Shown here: in pieces, positions 6,409 to 12,035 of the stretch
Layout of the letters: each line of letters starts with the position of its first letter
Position numbering within the stretch: the first letter of the stretch is position 1
NCBI GenBank assembly: GCA_019120525.1
Contig: DWUW01000186.1
Coordinates: 1 to 12,035 of the forward strand
Source: Candidatus Eisenbergiella stercorigallinarum
GTDB taxonomy: Bacteria > Bacillota > Clostridia > Lachnospirales > Lachnospiraceae
Length of the DNA: 12,035 nucleotides
Direction of reading: 5' to 3'
Position numbers and translations under genes: made by a program
Notes under the pieces: model-generated
Databases searched by the model: none
What the model was told of the DNA's origin: nothing
What the model saw: only the letters and a program-made list of their open reading frames with translations

Positions 6409-8054
6409 CCATTCTCCCTTCCGGTCTCTTTCAGGCTTTCCTCATCCATCCCCGCACCGACTGTGCCGGCGATATAGACCGTATCCCCTTCGGACAATCC
6501 CTCCAGGATTTCTGTCTGTGTGCCGTTGGAAAAACCGGTTGTTACCGGCCGCAGCACCATGTTTCCTTCCGCGTCCTTTTTATAGACGCCCGTGCTTCCG
6601 TCTTCTCCGGTCACAACCGCGCTGGAATCCACATAAAGCACATTCTCCACGCTGTCTGTCACAAAAGTGATATCCGCCGTCATTCCGCCGTAGATCCTGG
6701 TAGTATCCCCTTCGATATGGATGGTTACCGGATAGTTGACCGTGGCGGAATATTCACTGTCCGCCGATGTGGTTACCGCGCTCACCGTCCCTTCCCATTC
6801 CTCATCCGAATAGGCGTTCATTTCTATGGTTACGGTGTCTCCCACGGAAATATGGGAAATATCCTCTTCAGAAACATCGATCGTGATGGAGCAGGCATCC
6901 TCCGTCACATAGGAAAGCATGGTTCCCGCACTCATGAGACGGTCTCCCGCCTCGTAGGCAATCTCCGTAATCAGCCCGCTTCCGTCCGCCCGGATCACGC
7001 CGTCCTCTCCCACAAAAGCCTCAAAATCGGAAAGAAGCTCCTGCGCTTCCGTAAGCGTCTGACGCGCGTCATCCACAGTATCCTGCAGGGAATCCAGCGT
7101 ATAGCCATACACATCTTTCGCCAGGCTTCCTCCCTGCACCGCGCTGTCATATTCCTGCCTGAGAAGCAGCTCTTCCTGCCCCAGCTCCGTCTGGGCCTTC
7201 AGGATCTCTTCATTGTGTTCCAGGATCTCCTGTGTGTTTTCCTCGATCCCATCCCGATAGCTCTGAAGCAGGTCGTCCAGCTCTTCAAACGAGGAAAGGG
7301 CCGTCTGGTAATCCTCGTAGTTCGCCACATAAGCCGCCACGGAAGAAATATCCGTCTCATCCAGAAGTTCCTTCGCCTTCTCCATTTCATACTTCAGATC
7401 ACTGTACTCCTCCAGCGTATCTTCATCCACCAGTTTTTCATTCCAGTCGTTGATCTCCTTCTGCAAAACCTGGATATCCGCATACAGCAGGTTAATCTGC
7501 TGCTGCAGGTTATTCATGGAGGCATCATAGCTGCGCTGCGCCGTATCTGACTCCGCCACCGAGCTATTGTAGGTGCTTTTCGCGGTCTGTGCCTGCGTAT
7601 TGTATTCGCTTTCCGCCTCCGCCAGCTCTACCCTGGCCTCAGAGACACTGTTTTTCAGATTTCGGCGGACGCCGTCGATACTGTCCTGGGTAAAGCGGAA
7701 AAGATCATCCCCTTCCTTCATTCTCTGCCCCTGGACGACGTAAACTTCTTCTATTTCCAGATAACGGCTGGATTCTCCATCCTCTCCGTCTTCCTCATCC
7801 TCCTCGTCTTCCTCCTCGTAGCTGATATCCAGGTCGTAGGTGACATGGCTTTCTTCCATTTCCACACTGCCGTTTTCCATGATCCCCTGGATCAGATCCC
7901 CGGACTGTACCTGTGTTTCCATGTAAATGACCGTCTCCCGGTCCATGAGCGCCGGCCGGATGAAAACCGTGTAAACACAGACGCCGAGCAGCAAAAGGAA
8001 GGCGATGGCCGCCATGGCCAGCTTAACGATGGTCTTTTTCCTGATCTTCTTCAT
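6405..8054 (-). CDS. Adaptor 2: HlyD/MacA-type membrane-fusion protein with acidic insert
   Basis: Second of three consecutive adaptors; 549 residues. The membrane helix is at about 11-33. A first strand (QSGDLIQGIMENGSVEM, about 50-66) leads to an acidic run at about 80-94 (mostly Glu/Asp, DNA 7767-7817). Next come the first half-lipoyl segment (LEIEEVYVVQGQRMKEGDDL, about 99-118), a motif shared with its paralogues (FTQDSIDGVRRNL, 121-133), a long coiled coil (about 124-345) and the second half-lipoyl (ADGSGLITEIAYEAGDRLMSAG, about 356-377). A beta-barrel and a membrane-proximal domain (VTTGFSNGTQTEILEGLSEGDTVYIAG) complete the standard adaptor order. The ATG overlaps the adaptor-1 stop (ATGA) and has GGGAGG about 5 nt upstream, so the start is well supported. 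It is inferred to bridge the permease and the cell-wall space. No TolC-binding tip motif is apparent, which fits a Gram-positive host. Confidence 0.93.
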   Translation of the reverse strand: MKKIRKKTIVKLAMAAIAFLLLLGVCVYTVFIRPALMDRETVIYMETQVQSGDLIQGIMENGSVEMEESHVTYDLDISYEEEDEEDEEDGEDGESSRYLEIEEVYVVQGQRMKEGDDLFRFTQDSIDGVRRNLKNSVSEARVELAEAESEYNTQAQTAKSTYNSSVAESDTAQRSYDASMNNLQQQINLLYADIQVLQKEINDWNEKLVDEDTLEEYSDLKYEMEKAKELLDETDISSVAAYVANYEDYQTALSSFEELDDLLQSYRDGIEENTQEILEHNEEILKAQTELGQEELLLRQEYDSAVQGGSLAKDVYGYTLDSLQDTVDDARQTLTEAQELLSDFEAFVGEDGVIRADGSGLITEIAYEAGDRLMSAGTMLSYVTEDACSITIDVSEEDISHISVGDTVTIEMNAYSDEEWEGTVSAVTTSADSEYSATVNYPVTIHIEGDTTRIYGGMTADITFVTDSVENVLYVDSSAVVTGEDGSTGVYKKDAEGNMVLRPVTTGFSNGTQTEILEGLSEGDTVYIAGTVGAGMDEESLKETGRENG

Positions 8055-9802
8055 TGTTCCCTCCCTGCCGAAGCGCTATTTTCCGAAATGCTGCCCATCC
8101 CGGCAGGCATATCGTTTCCGGAAACCCCTTCCGCTCCGAAGCTGTCTCCCGTCCGGTCTTCCTGCGCCTGCAGATCTTCCGTGGTAACGCCAAAATAAAC
8201 GTTGGCGGAAAGGTTCTGGGATAATCCGCTCACATCTCCCGTCAGCTCCACCACGACGGAGTACGTCACGCTGGAACGGCTGGAAGAGGCGGAAACCGGG
8301 TCCACCGAGCTTACGGACGCGTCAAAAATCCCGTAATCCGATACTGCCACGACAGCCTTATCTCCGATCCCGACCGAAGCGATATCCTCCTGTCCCACAG
8401 ATGCGGTAACAGTAACCGTATCCGGATTGCTGTAGGCAAGCACCATGCCGTCTTTCGAAAGGGACGTTTCTTCCCTCGCGTTCACCATCATCACCGTTCC
8501 CGCGCTTGTGGTATAAAGATATCCGTCACCGATCGTCTCTTCAAATTCCCGGAGATTCTCATCGGCTTCCTCTTTGGCGTTCAGCGCCACGCTGATCTCA
8601 TCGTTGATCCGGTCGATTTCCGTCTGGTAGGTTTCCTGCGCCCGGCCGCTTTCCGAAACGGCGGCGTCATATTCGCTCTGGCTGCTCACCTGCTGCCTTT
8701 CATATTCGATCCGGGCTTCCTCCAGCTGGATCTTCAACAGCTCCAGATTTGTCTGCGCCTGGGCGTAGGAAGCCTCCGCCGTTGCCTTGGCGTCCTCGTA
8801 GTTTTCCAGCGCTTCCTCGTAGGCGGCCTCATTTTCCTGGACCTCCTGATCCAGCATATCATATACGGTAAGCTTTGTGCTGTCGTTGCTGACACGGCTG
8901 CCGCCTCCGCTCTTTCCCCCTCCGGAAGGCGCCGATCCTCCCGCGCCCATGCCTGAGCCGTCAGAAGGAGCTCCCGCGGCATCAGGAGGCGCACCGGAAC
9001 CTCCGGAAGATTCCGGGGCAGCCTCCCCGCCCGCGCTGTCTCCGGCCGTCTGTGCGCTCCCCGCGCCCATGTTGCCCGAAGAGGACGAAGGATACTGATC
9101 CTCCAGCCCTTCCACATCCCATTCCTCATACAGCTGCATCAGCGCGGCAAAGGTGGTGTTCAGGGCTTCTTCCTTCTCTGCGACCTCATAATAGGTATAA
9201 TAATAATCCGATTCTATGGACGCCGCATATTCCTCTACCAGCTCCTGCGCCTCTTCGATCTGCTCCTCCAGGGATTCAATCTGTGTCTCGTATTCCTTCA
9301 GGGATTCTTCATATGTATAAGAAGCATATGTACCGTTCAGGAGGCTGGTATCCAGCGTCTGCTGCGCGGTGATCTTTTCTTCCTCCCCGTCCAGCAGCGC
9401 CTGCCTGTAATCCAGATCCGCCTGCGTCGCCTTTTCTTCCAGTTCCCTTCTCGCTGTCTTCACACTGTCTTCCGTCAGCTTCAGGATCGCTGTCCCCGCT
9501 TCCACTTCATCCTGGCTGGACAGATATACCTCTTCGATCTCAAGCTCCGTATCGAGGAAATTCAGGTCAAAGCTTTCCTCCTGCATCCCGATCGAGGTAC
9601 TTCCTCCCGCCGTAACCACATCTGTGCCGAAATCCAGGTCCATATCCGGCATCTCATCCTGCGGCAGGTTCTCTTTCTCCCCTGACCAATACAGGAAAAA
9701 AACTCCCGCTCCCGCCGCCGCAAGCAGCAGGACCGTACAGACACCGGCCAGAAGCCGCTTCTTTTTCCCTGGCTTTCCAGGCTCCTTCTCCTTACCGTCC
9801 AT
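8051..9802 (-). CDS. Adaptor 1: divergent HlyD-type membrane-fusion protein with Gly/Ser linker in the coiled coil
   Basis: First gene of the operon; 583 residues from the ATG at 9802, chosen because GGAGG lies 5 nt upstream. An ATG at 9814 adds four residues but has a poor site. A basic N-terminus (GKPGKKKR) and a membrane helix (about 17-39) are followed by a short linker and the half-lipoyl segment LEIEEVYLSSQDEVEAGTAI (about 87-106). The paralogue motif LTEDSVKTARREL follows, then coiled coil 1 (about 112-236), a flexible Gly/Ser/Ala/Pro linker (about 239-303), coiled coil 2 (about 312-425), the second half-lipoyl (TSAGTVMMVNAREE) and a beta-barrel (to about 545). The protein ends in a Gly/Ser-rich polar tail. 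The membrane-proximal domain at the end of adaptors 2 and 3 is missing, so contact with the permease may differ. The linker sits about midway along the helical region, where the hairpin tip would be. Adaptor family is likely; the role is inferred from context. Confidence 0.88.
   Translation of the reverse strand: MDGKEKEPGKPGKKKRLLAGVCTVLLLAAAGAGVFFLYWSGEKENLPQDEMPDMDLDFGTDVVTAGGSTSIGMQEESFDLNFLDTELEIEEVYLSSQDEVEAGTAILKLTEDSVKTARRELEEKATQADLDYRQALLDGEEEKITAQQTLDTSLLNGTYASYTYEESLKEYETQIESLEEQIEEAQELVEEYAASIESDYYYTYYEVAEKEEALNTTFAALMQLYEEWDVEGLEDQYPSSSSGNMGAGSAQTAGDSAGGEAAPESSGGSGAPPDAAGAPSDGSGMGAGGSAPSGGGKSGGGSRVSNDSTKLTVYDMLDQEVQENEAAYEEALENYEDAKATAEASYAQAQTNLELLKIQLEEARIEYERQQVSSQSEYDAAVSESGRAQETYQTEIDRINDEISVALNAKEEADENLREFEETIGDGYLYTTSAGTVMMVNAREETSLSKDGMVLAYSNPDTVTVTASVGQEDIASVGIGDKAVVAVSDYGIFDASVSSVDPVSASSSRSSVTYSVVVELTGDVSGLSQNLSANVYFGVTTEDLQAQEDRTGDSFGAEGVSGNDMPAGMGSISENSASAGREQ
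8894..9088 (-). repeat. Gly/Ser/Ala/Pro low-complexity segment inside adaptor 1
   Basis: Encodes about 65 residues (about 239-303 of adaptor 1) built mainly from Gly, Ser, Ala and Pro, with runs such as SSSSG, SGGSGAPP and SGGGKSGGG. It separates the two halves of the coiled coil and gives a spurious Pro-rich reading frame on the plus strand. Confidence 0.7.
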
Positions 9803-9873
9803 TCTTTCCTCCATTCCGAAGCACAGCCCCTTTTTTCATACCGGTCCGGACTTTCGCTTCGTTTTTTCTTTCT

Positions 9874-9894
9874 CCCGTTCCAATGCTTAACGGG
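9874..9894. promoter_or_regulatory. Short inverted repeat in the operon leader
   Basis: CCCGTT (9874-9879) and AACGGG (9889-9894) form a perfect 6-bp inverted repeat around a 9-nt spacer. It lies about 72-92 bp upstream of the adaptor-1 start and would be in the transcribed leader if the candidate -10 at 9910-9915 is right. It could be a weak RNA hairpin, an operator or chance. Confidence 0.25.
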
Positions 9895-9909
9895 TTAAAT
9901 ACTTTTCAA

Positions 9910-9942
9910 ATTTTATCGGAGATTTGTTTCCGGTATTTGTTT
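9910..9942 (-). promoter_or_regulatory. Candidate activator-dependent promoter with direct repeats
   Basis: On the minus strand the octamer AAACAAAT occurs twice (9942-9935 and 9929-9922) with a 13-bp period. Seven bp after the second copy comes TAAAAT (9915-9910), which matches the -10 consensus at 5 of 6 positions. No good -35 hexamer is seen at the right distance; the repeats cover that position instead. This is the layout expected where a regulator such as a response regulator binds direct repeats and recruits polymerase. The predicted leader to the adaptor-1 start is about 100 nt. The rest of the gene-free stretch 9815-10039 is AT-rich and shows nothing else convincing. Confidence 0.35.
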
Positions 9943-10039
9943 AAATTGTGAAAATTCTGTGTTTTTTTGATCTTTTCCCTTTGGGCCGTAAAAAAGCAAG
10001 TTCATCGAAACGCAAAAGAAGGACCGTGGGCTTTTTTTA

Positions 10040-10061
10040 GGTTCTTTCTGAATTTTGGGTA
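10040..10061 (+). repeat. Left terminal inverted repeat of the ISL3 element
   Basis: 22 bp starting GGTTCTTTCTGAA, matching the reverse complement of 12014-12035 at 21 of 22 positions. It is the end downstream of the transposase gene. Confidence 0.9.
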
Positions 10062-10076
10062 AATTAGTGTTTTAAG

Positions 10077-10111
10077 AGACTGGCATCACGCTTTTTGATG
10101 CCAGTCTTTTT
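10077..10111 (+). terminator. Intrinsic terminator inside the left end of the ISL3 element
   Basis: A perfect 12-bp stem (AGACTGGCATCA at 10077-10088 with TGATGCCAGTCT at 10096-10107) and 7-nt loop, followed on the plus strand by a T-tract (10107-10111). It begins right after the transposase stop codon region. As oriented it stops transcripts entering the element from the left, antisense to the transposase. On the minus strand the stem is followed by CTTAAAAC rather than a T-run, so it is a poorer terminator for the transposase message. Confidence 0.65.
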
Positions 10112-10937
10112 ACAACAAAGATTGTAGGCTGAATCCATCTGTTTGAGGCATAAATGCCAGTTTACATTTTTTGCCCAGGTTGACTAATCCGCTTCTACCG
10201 TATACAATACGTTTGAGGAGTTTGAATTTGTTGTTGTTCCCTTCAACAAATCCAGAACTTTCAGGATGGGATATCGCATTCTTGACCGGGGCGATATCCT
10301 TTTTTATTCCATTACAAAACGCTGCCAGTTCTCCATCACCATACTTTTCCAGAAATCCATCCAGCTTCCCAGGTTCATTTCCCATTAGGATCGCATGGAA
10401 TTCTTTGAATATATTTTCCACATGGGATGCGATTGGGAATTTTTCTTTTATAAGTTCTATGTATTTTCCTAATTCTTCATCCTTCTGAACCTTAGGGTTG
10501 CATGTCAGCAGATATTTCAGGATCTCCATGCGCTTAAAACAGATAACCCCTGGAGGCATGACATTTTCCATGAGATAACGCGTATTAAAGGGTACTCGCC
10601 CAGGAAAGTTGTTTTTCCCAATCAGGTAAATATATTTCCCCAATTGTTCCGGGCTTTCTGCAAAATCTTCCTGCTCCCGGATATAAAAATATATGGTTTC
10701 ATTGCTGTGCCCGTCCAGCATCATTTTGAATATGACATTCAGCCATTTGTTCATAGGGGATTCCCGTTTTTTACAGTTTTTAGGGGAATCCATGCTCTCA
10801 ATTTCAGAAGCAGTCATATGGATATACCGTTTTGCGGTAGGGCTGGATATTTCAAAATGTTCTGCAACCGTTGTTATCTTTTTCTTTTCAAGGTTCTCCC
10901 AGAACTGCCTGACTTCGAGTATCAGCTGCCGTTTTTT
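10110..10937 (-). CDS. ISL3 transposase, C-terminal part (-1 frame)
   Basis: Second half of the ISL3 transposase. The frame is open from the A8 tract (stop TAA at 10940-10938) to the TAA at 10112-10110. The first ATG is only at 10817, but the sequence before it still reads as transposase: QLILEVRQFWENLEKKKITT followed by VAEHFEISSPTAKRYIHM, a helix-turn-helix-like segment with no ATG, GTG or TTG to start it. This points to translation as a fusion with the upstream frame. The C-terminal motif GFVEGNNNKFKLLKRIVYGRSG carries the expected catalytic Glu (residue 192 counted from the 10817 Met). The reading frame is undamaged over more than 270 codons. On its own this part lacks the two catalytic Asp residues. 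Confidence 0.8.
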   Translation of the reverse strand, partial: KKRQLILEVRQFWENLEKKKITTVAEHFEISSPTAKRYIHMTASEIESMDSPKNCKKRESPMNKWLNVIFKMMLDGHSNETIYFYIREQEDFAESPEQLGKYIYLIGKNNFPGRVPFNTRYLMENVMPPGVICFKRMEILKYLLTCNPKVQKDEELGKYIELIKEKFPIASHVENIFKEFHAILMGNEPGKLDGFLEKYGDGELAAFCNGIKKDIAPVKNAISHPESSGFVEGNNNKFKLLKRIVYGRSGLVNLGKKCKLAFMPQTDGFSLQSLL

Positions 10938-11902
10938 TTACGGTTCTCTGCCTGGTCTTTATATTGCTTTGCGGAAAGGTAGTGCTTCTTATTGTCGTAT
11001 AAATGTTCCGAACCATCCGGGTTCATGGGTGGTGTATTGTCATAATGCAGTGTGGCGAGATAGTTTTTGTCAGGTTTCTTTTCCCTCAATATCTTTTCAG
11101 GCTCCTGGTCAAGTATCTTTCCATCTTTTATATATATGCTGGAAGGCATTTCTGCTTTGAATATGTCTTTGAGGTATCCAAGCAGATTTTGTAACAGATG
11201 GAAACGGTCTGCCACCTGGACACAATCTGGCAGCACGGCATTGATTGCCGTTGCATAAGCACTCGCCCTGTCGCGGGCAACCAGCCGTATTTTTTGGTGG
11301 CTTTTCAGCCATTCCATTAATGTTTCTGCATCCCGCCCCTCAAGAAGGGCAATCAGATGATGGTCTTTCAAATCATAAACAGCAGTTGCATAAGTCTGCC
11401 CTTTGCGGATTGCAACATCATCTATGCCAACTTCCTCCACATCCGGATTATCCGCAAACTCTATCCTGTCATACAGGCGTTGGATTGTATCATTACTAAT
11501 TTTAACGCCGAGAAGAGCAAGGACCTTACTGGCCCCTTCATTACTAAGGAACATGGATACACCAAGGATCAGGGAATTTAATGCATCAGTGCGGACCTGG
11601 GAAGCTTTTGCAAAAGGAAGATCTTCCATAAACACTTTACAATCGCAGGAAGGGTTTTCACATTCATATTTGTAAACATTGGCGTGCAGGAAGGTTTGTT
11701 TACAATGAATGGGCATATCCTGAAGGACACGTTTATAGGTTGCGTGCAGCTTATTACTTTCCTGGCCGCATATAGGGCACTTACAACTGTGTGGTTTTGA
11801 TTTTATAAAAAGATGCAGGGTGTTCGCATCTTCTGTATGGTCGTACACATAATGGTTGTTTCCTAATAGAAACGAATAATCATCTGTTTCATGGTACTTC
11901 AT
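10922..11902 (-). CDS. ISL3 transposase, N-terminal part (frame 0)
   Basis: Encodes the DNA-binding and first catalytic part of an ISL3 (DDE) transposase, which moves the surrounding element. Residue numbers here count from the GTG at 11911. A zinc ribbon (CKCPICG at 43-49 with CENPSCDC at 84-91) is followed by RKGQTYATAVYDLKDHHLIALLEGRD and VARDRASAYATAINAVLPDC, then VADRFHLLQNL, all hallmarks of the family. Catalytic Asp candidates are in GIDDVA (164/165) and VARDR (214). The ATG at 11902 (MKYHETDDYSF) is preferred, with AGGCGG 8 nt upstream; the GTG at 11911 is too close to that site. The frame stops at 10924-10922, just after RKKNGS, where AAA AAA AAC allows a -1 shift into the next ORF, giving a product of about 600 residues. 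Alone it lacks the catalytic Glu. Confidence 0.88.
   Translation of the reverse strand: MKYHETDDYSFLLGNNHYVYDHTEDANTLHLFIKSKPHSCKCPICGQESNKLHATYKRVLQDMPIHCKQTFLHANVYKYECENPSCDCKVFMEDLPFAKASQVRTDALNSLILGVSMFLSNEGASKVLALLGVKISNDTIQRLYDRIEFADNPDVEEVGIDDVAIRKGQTYATAVYDLKDHHLIALLEGRDAETLMEWLKSHQKIRLVARDRASAYATAINAVLPDCVQVADRFHLLQNLLGYLKDIFKAEMPSSIYIKDGKILDQEPEKILREKKPDKNYLATLHYDNTPPMNPDGSEHLYDNKKHYLSAKQYKDQAENRKKNGS
10931..10939 (-). other. Candidate -1 frameshift site (A8C tract) joining the transposase ORFs
   Basis: Eight A followed by C. In the frame of the N-terminal ORF it reads AAA AAA AAC, so the heptamer A AAA AAC is in the correct phase for a -1 shift, and slippage continues as CGG CAG CTG into the C-terminal ORF. 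Polymerase slippage adding one A to the run would give the same result. A sequencing or evolutionary loss of one A from an original A9 is the simple alternative. Confidence 0.5.
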
Positions 11903-11932
11903 ATATGTCACCGCCTGTCTTATGATAATACT

Positions 11933-11961
11933 ATTGTACCATAAATACCCATAATTGAGAA
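11933..11961 (-). promoter_or_regulatory. Candidate transposase promoter
   Basis: On the minus strand TTCTCA (11961-11956, 4 of 6 to the -35) and TACAAT (11938-11933, 5 of 6 to the -10) are 17 bp apart, about 31 bp before the preferred transposase ATG. It lies between the right-end hairpin and the gene, so it would be shielded from outside transcription. Confidence 0.35.
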
Positions 11962-11969
11962 GCGCTTTT

Positions 11970-12010
11970 CATCAAAAAAACAGGTACATTATGTACCTGT
12001 TTTTTTGATG
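11970..12010. terminator. 41-bp near-perfect palindrome, bidirectional terminator inside the right IS end
   Basis: Arms of 20 bp (11970-11989 and 11991-12010) are exact reverse complements around a single central base. The GC-containing core ACAGGTAC/GTACCTGT is flanked by A7 on one side and T7 on the other, so a hairpin with a T-tract forms on either strand. It sits between the right inverted repeat and the transposase promoter, and should stop outside transcription entering the transposase gene. It could also be a protein-binding palindrome. Confidence 0.75.
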
Positions 12011-12013
12011 AAA

Positions 12014-12035
12014 TACCCAAAGTTCAGAAAGAACC
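12014..12035 (-). repeat. Right terminal inverted repeat of the ISL3 element
   Basis: 22 bp that read on the minus strand begin GGTTCTTTCTGAA and end TTTGGGTA, with one mismatch to the left repeat. It ends exactly at the last base of the window. Confidence 0.9.

Larger units (their letters stand above)
10040..12035 (-). mobile_element. ISL3-family insertion sequence, complete, 1,996 bp
   Basis: The element is bounded by 22-bp inverted repeats at 10040-10061 and 12014-12035. Read inward, both begin GGTTCTTTCTGAA and end TTTGGGTA, differing only at position 14 (T on the left, C on the right). Inside are the ISL3 transposase on the minus strand, in two frames, and terminator hairpins near both ends. 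Length is within the usual ISL3 range. ISL3 elements normally make 8-bp target duplications. The eight bases left of the element are TTTTTTTA (10032-10039); the right flank is outside the window. Base composition is clearly more AT-rich than the transporter operon, consistent with recent arrival. It landed about 225 bp upstream of the operon and may have separated it from its former upstream region. Confidence 0.92.

Noticed and set aside
6717..7550. 277-codon plus-strand open frame
   Set aside because: Antisense to the adaptor-2 coiled coil; openness follows from biased codon use of the real gene.
4759..9802. RND efflux pump or HlyD/type I secretion system
   Set aside because: No RND pump, no TolC-like gene and no fused ABC exporter; the permease is of MacB/FtsX type.
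9817..9861. CGAAGC/GCTTCG pairing in the adaptor-1 leader, possible riboswitch
   Set aside because: Only 6 bp with a 33-nt loop and no recognisable riboswitch core; too weak to call.
9961..10039. Possible disrupted terminator at the IS insertion point (GTGGGC followed by T7)
   Set aside because: No matching upstream arm was found on either strand within the visible flank; the T-run may simply be the target site.

Overview
The window reads as a moderately GC-rich Gram-positive anaerobe of the Clostridia, most likely a Lachnospiraceae-type gut bacterium. This is inferred from strong AGGAGG-type ribosome sites, adaptor proteins anchored by a single N-terminal membrane helix with no outer-membrane channel gene beside them, a short-fronted family 3 glycoside hydrolase, and an ISL3 element of clearly lower GC. 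All convincing genes lie on the minus strand, so the window reads right to left.

Right end (10040-12035): a complete 1,996-bp ISL3-family insertion sequence with 22-bp terminal inverted repeats (one mismatch). The right repeat ends on the last base of the window. The transposase is split into two ORFs by a -1 frame change at an A8 tract that contains the heptamer A AAA AAC. Intrinsic terminator hairpins lie just inside both ends.

Centre (2050-9942): a six-gene operon starting about 225 bp downstream of the insertion sequence. It encodes three consecutive paralogous HlyD/MacA-type membrane-fusion (adaptor) proteins, a MacB/FtsX-type permease, a small single-pass membrane protein and a MacB/LolD-type ATPase, and it ends at a strong hairpin terminator. 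The first four genes are joined by 4-nt stop/start overlaps, and the permease overlaps the small gene by 8 nt. The products probably form one tripartite-like ABC export or envelope machine. One permease and one ATPase with three different adaptors is the most unusual feature here. Low-complexity inserts occur in all three adaptors and in the permease: a Gly/Ser/Pro linker in the middle of the adaptor-1 coiled coil, an acidic run in adaptor 2, a Ser/Gly stretch in adaptor 3 and a Gly-Gly-Met/Ala-Pro segment in the permease. A candidate promoter with a pair of direct repeats lies in the leader.

Left end (1-2024): a beta-propeller lactonase (6-phosphogluconolactonase-like) with its own candidate promoter, followed 76 bp later by the start of a family 3 glycoside hydrolase that runs off the window. 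The hydrolase begins almost directly with what is normally the C-terminal GH3 domain, so it belongs to the reversed-domain-order type. These two genes look like a small carbohydrate-metabolism unit unrelated to the transporter.
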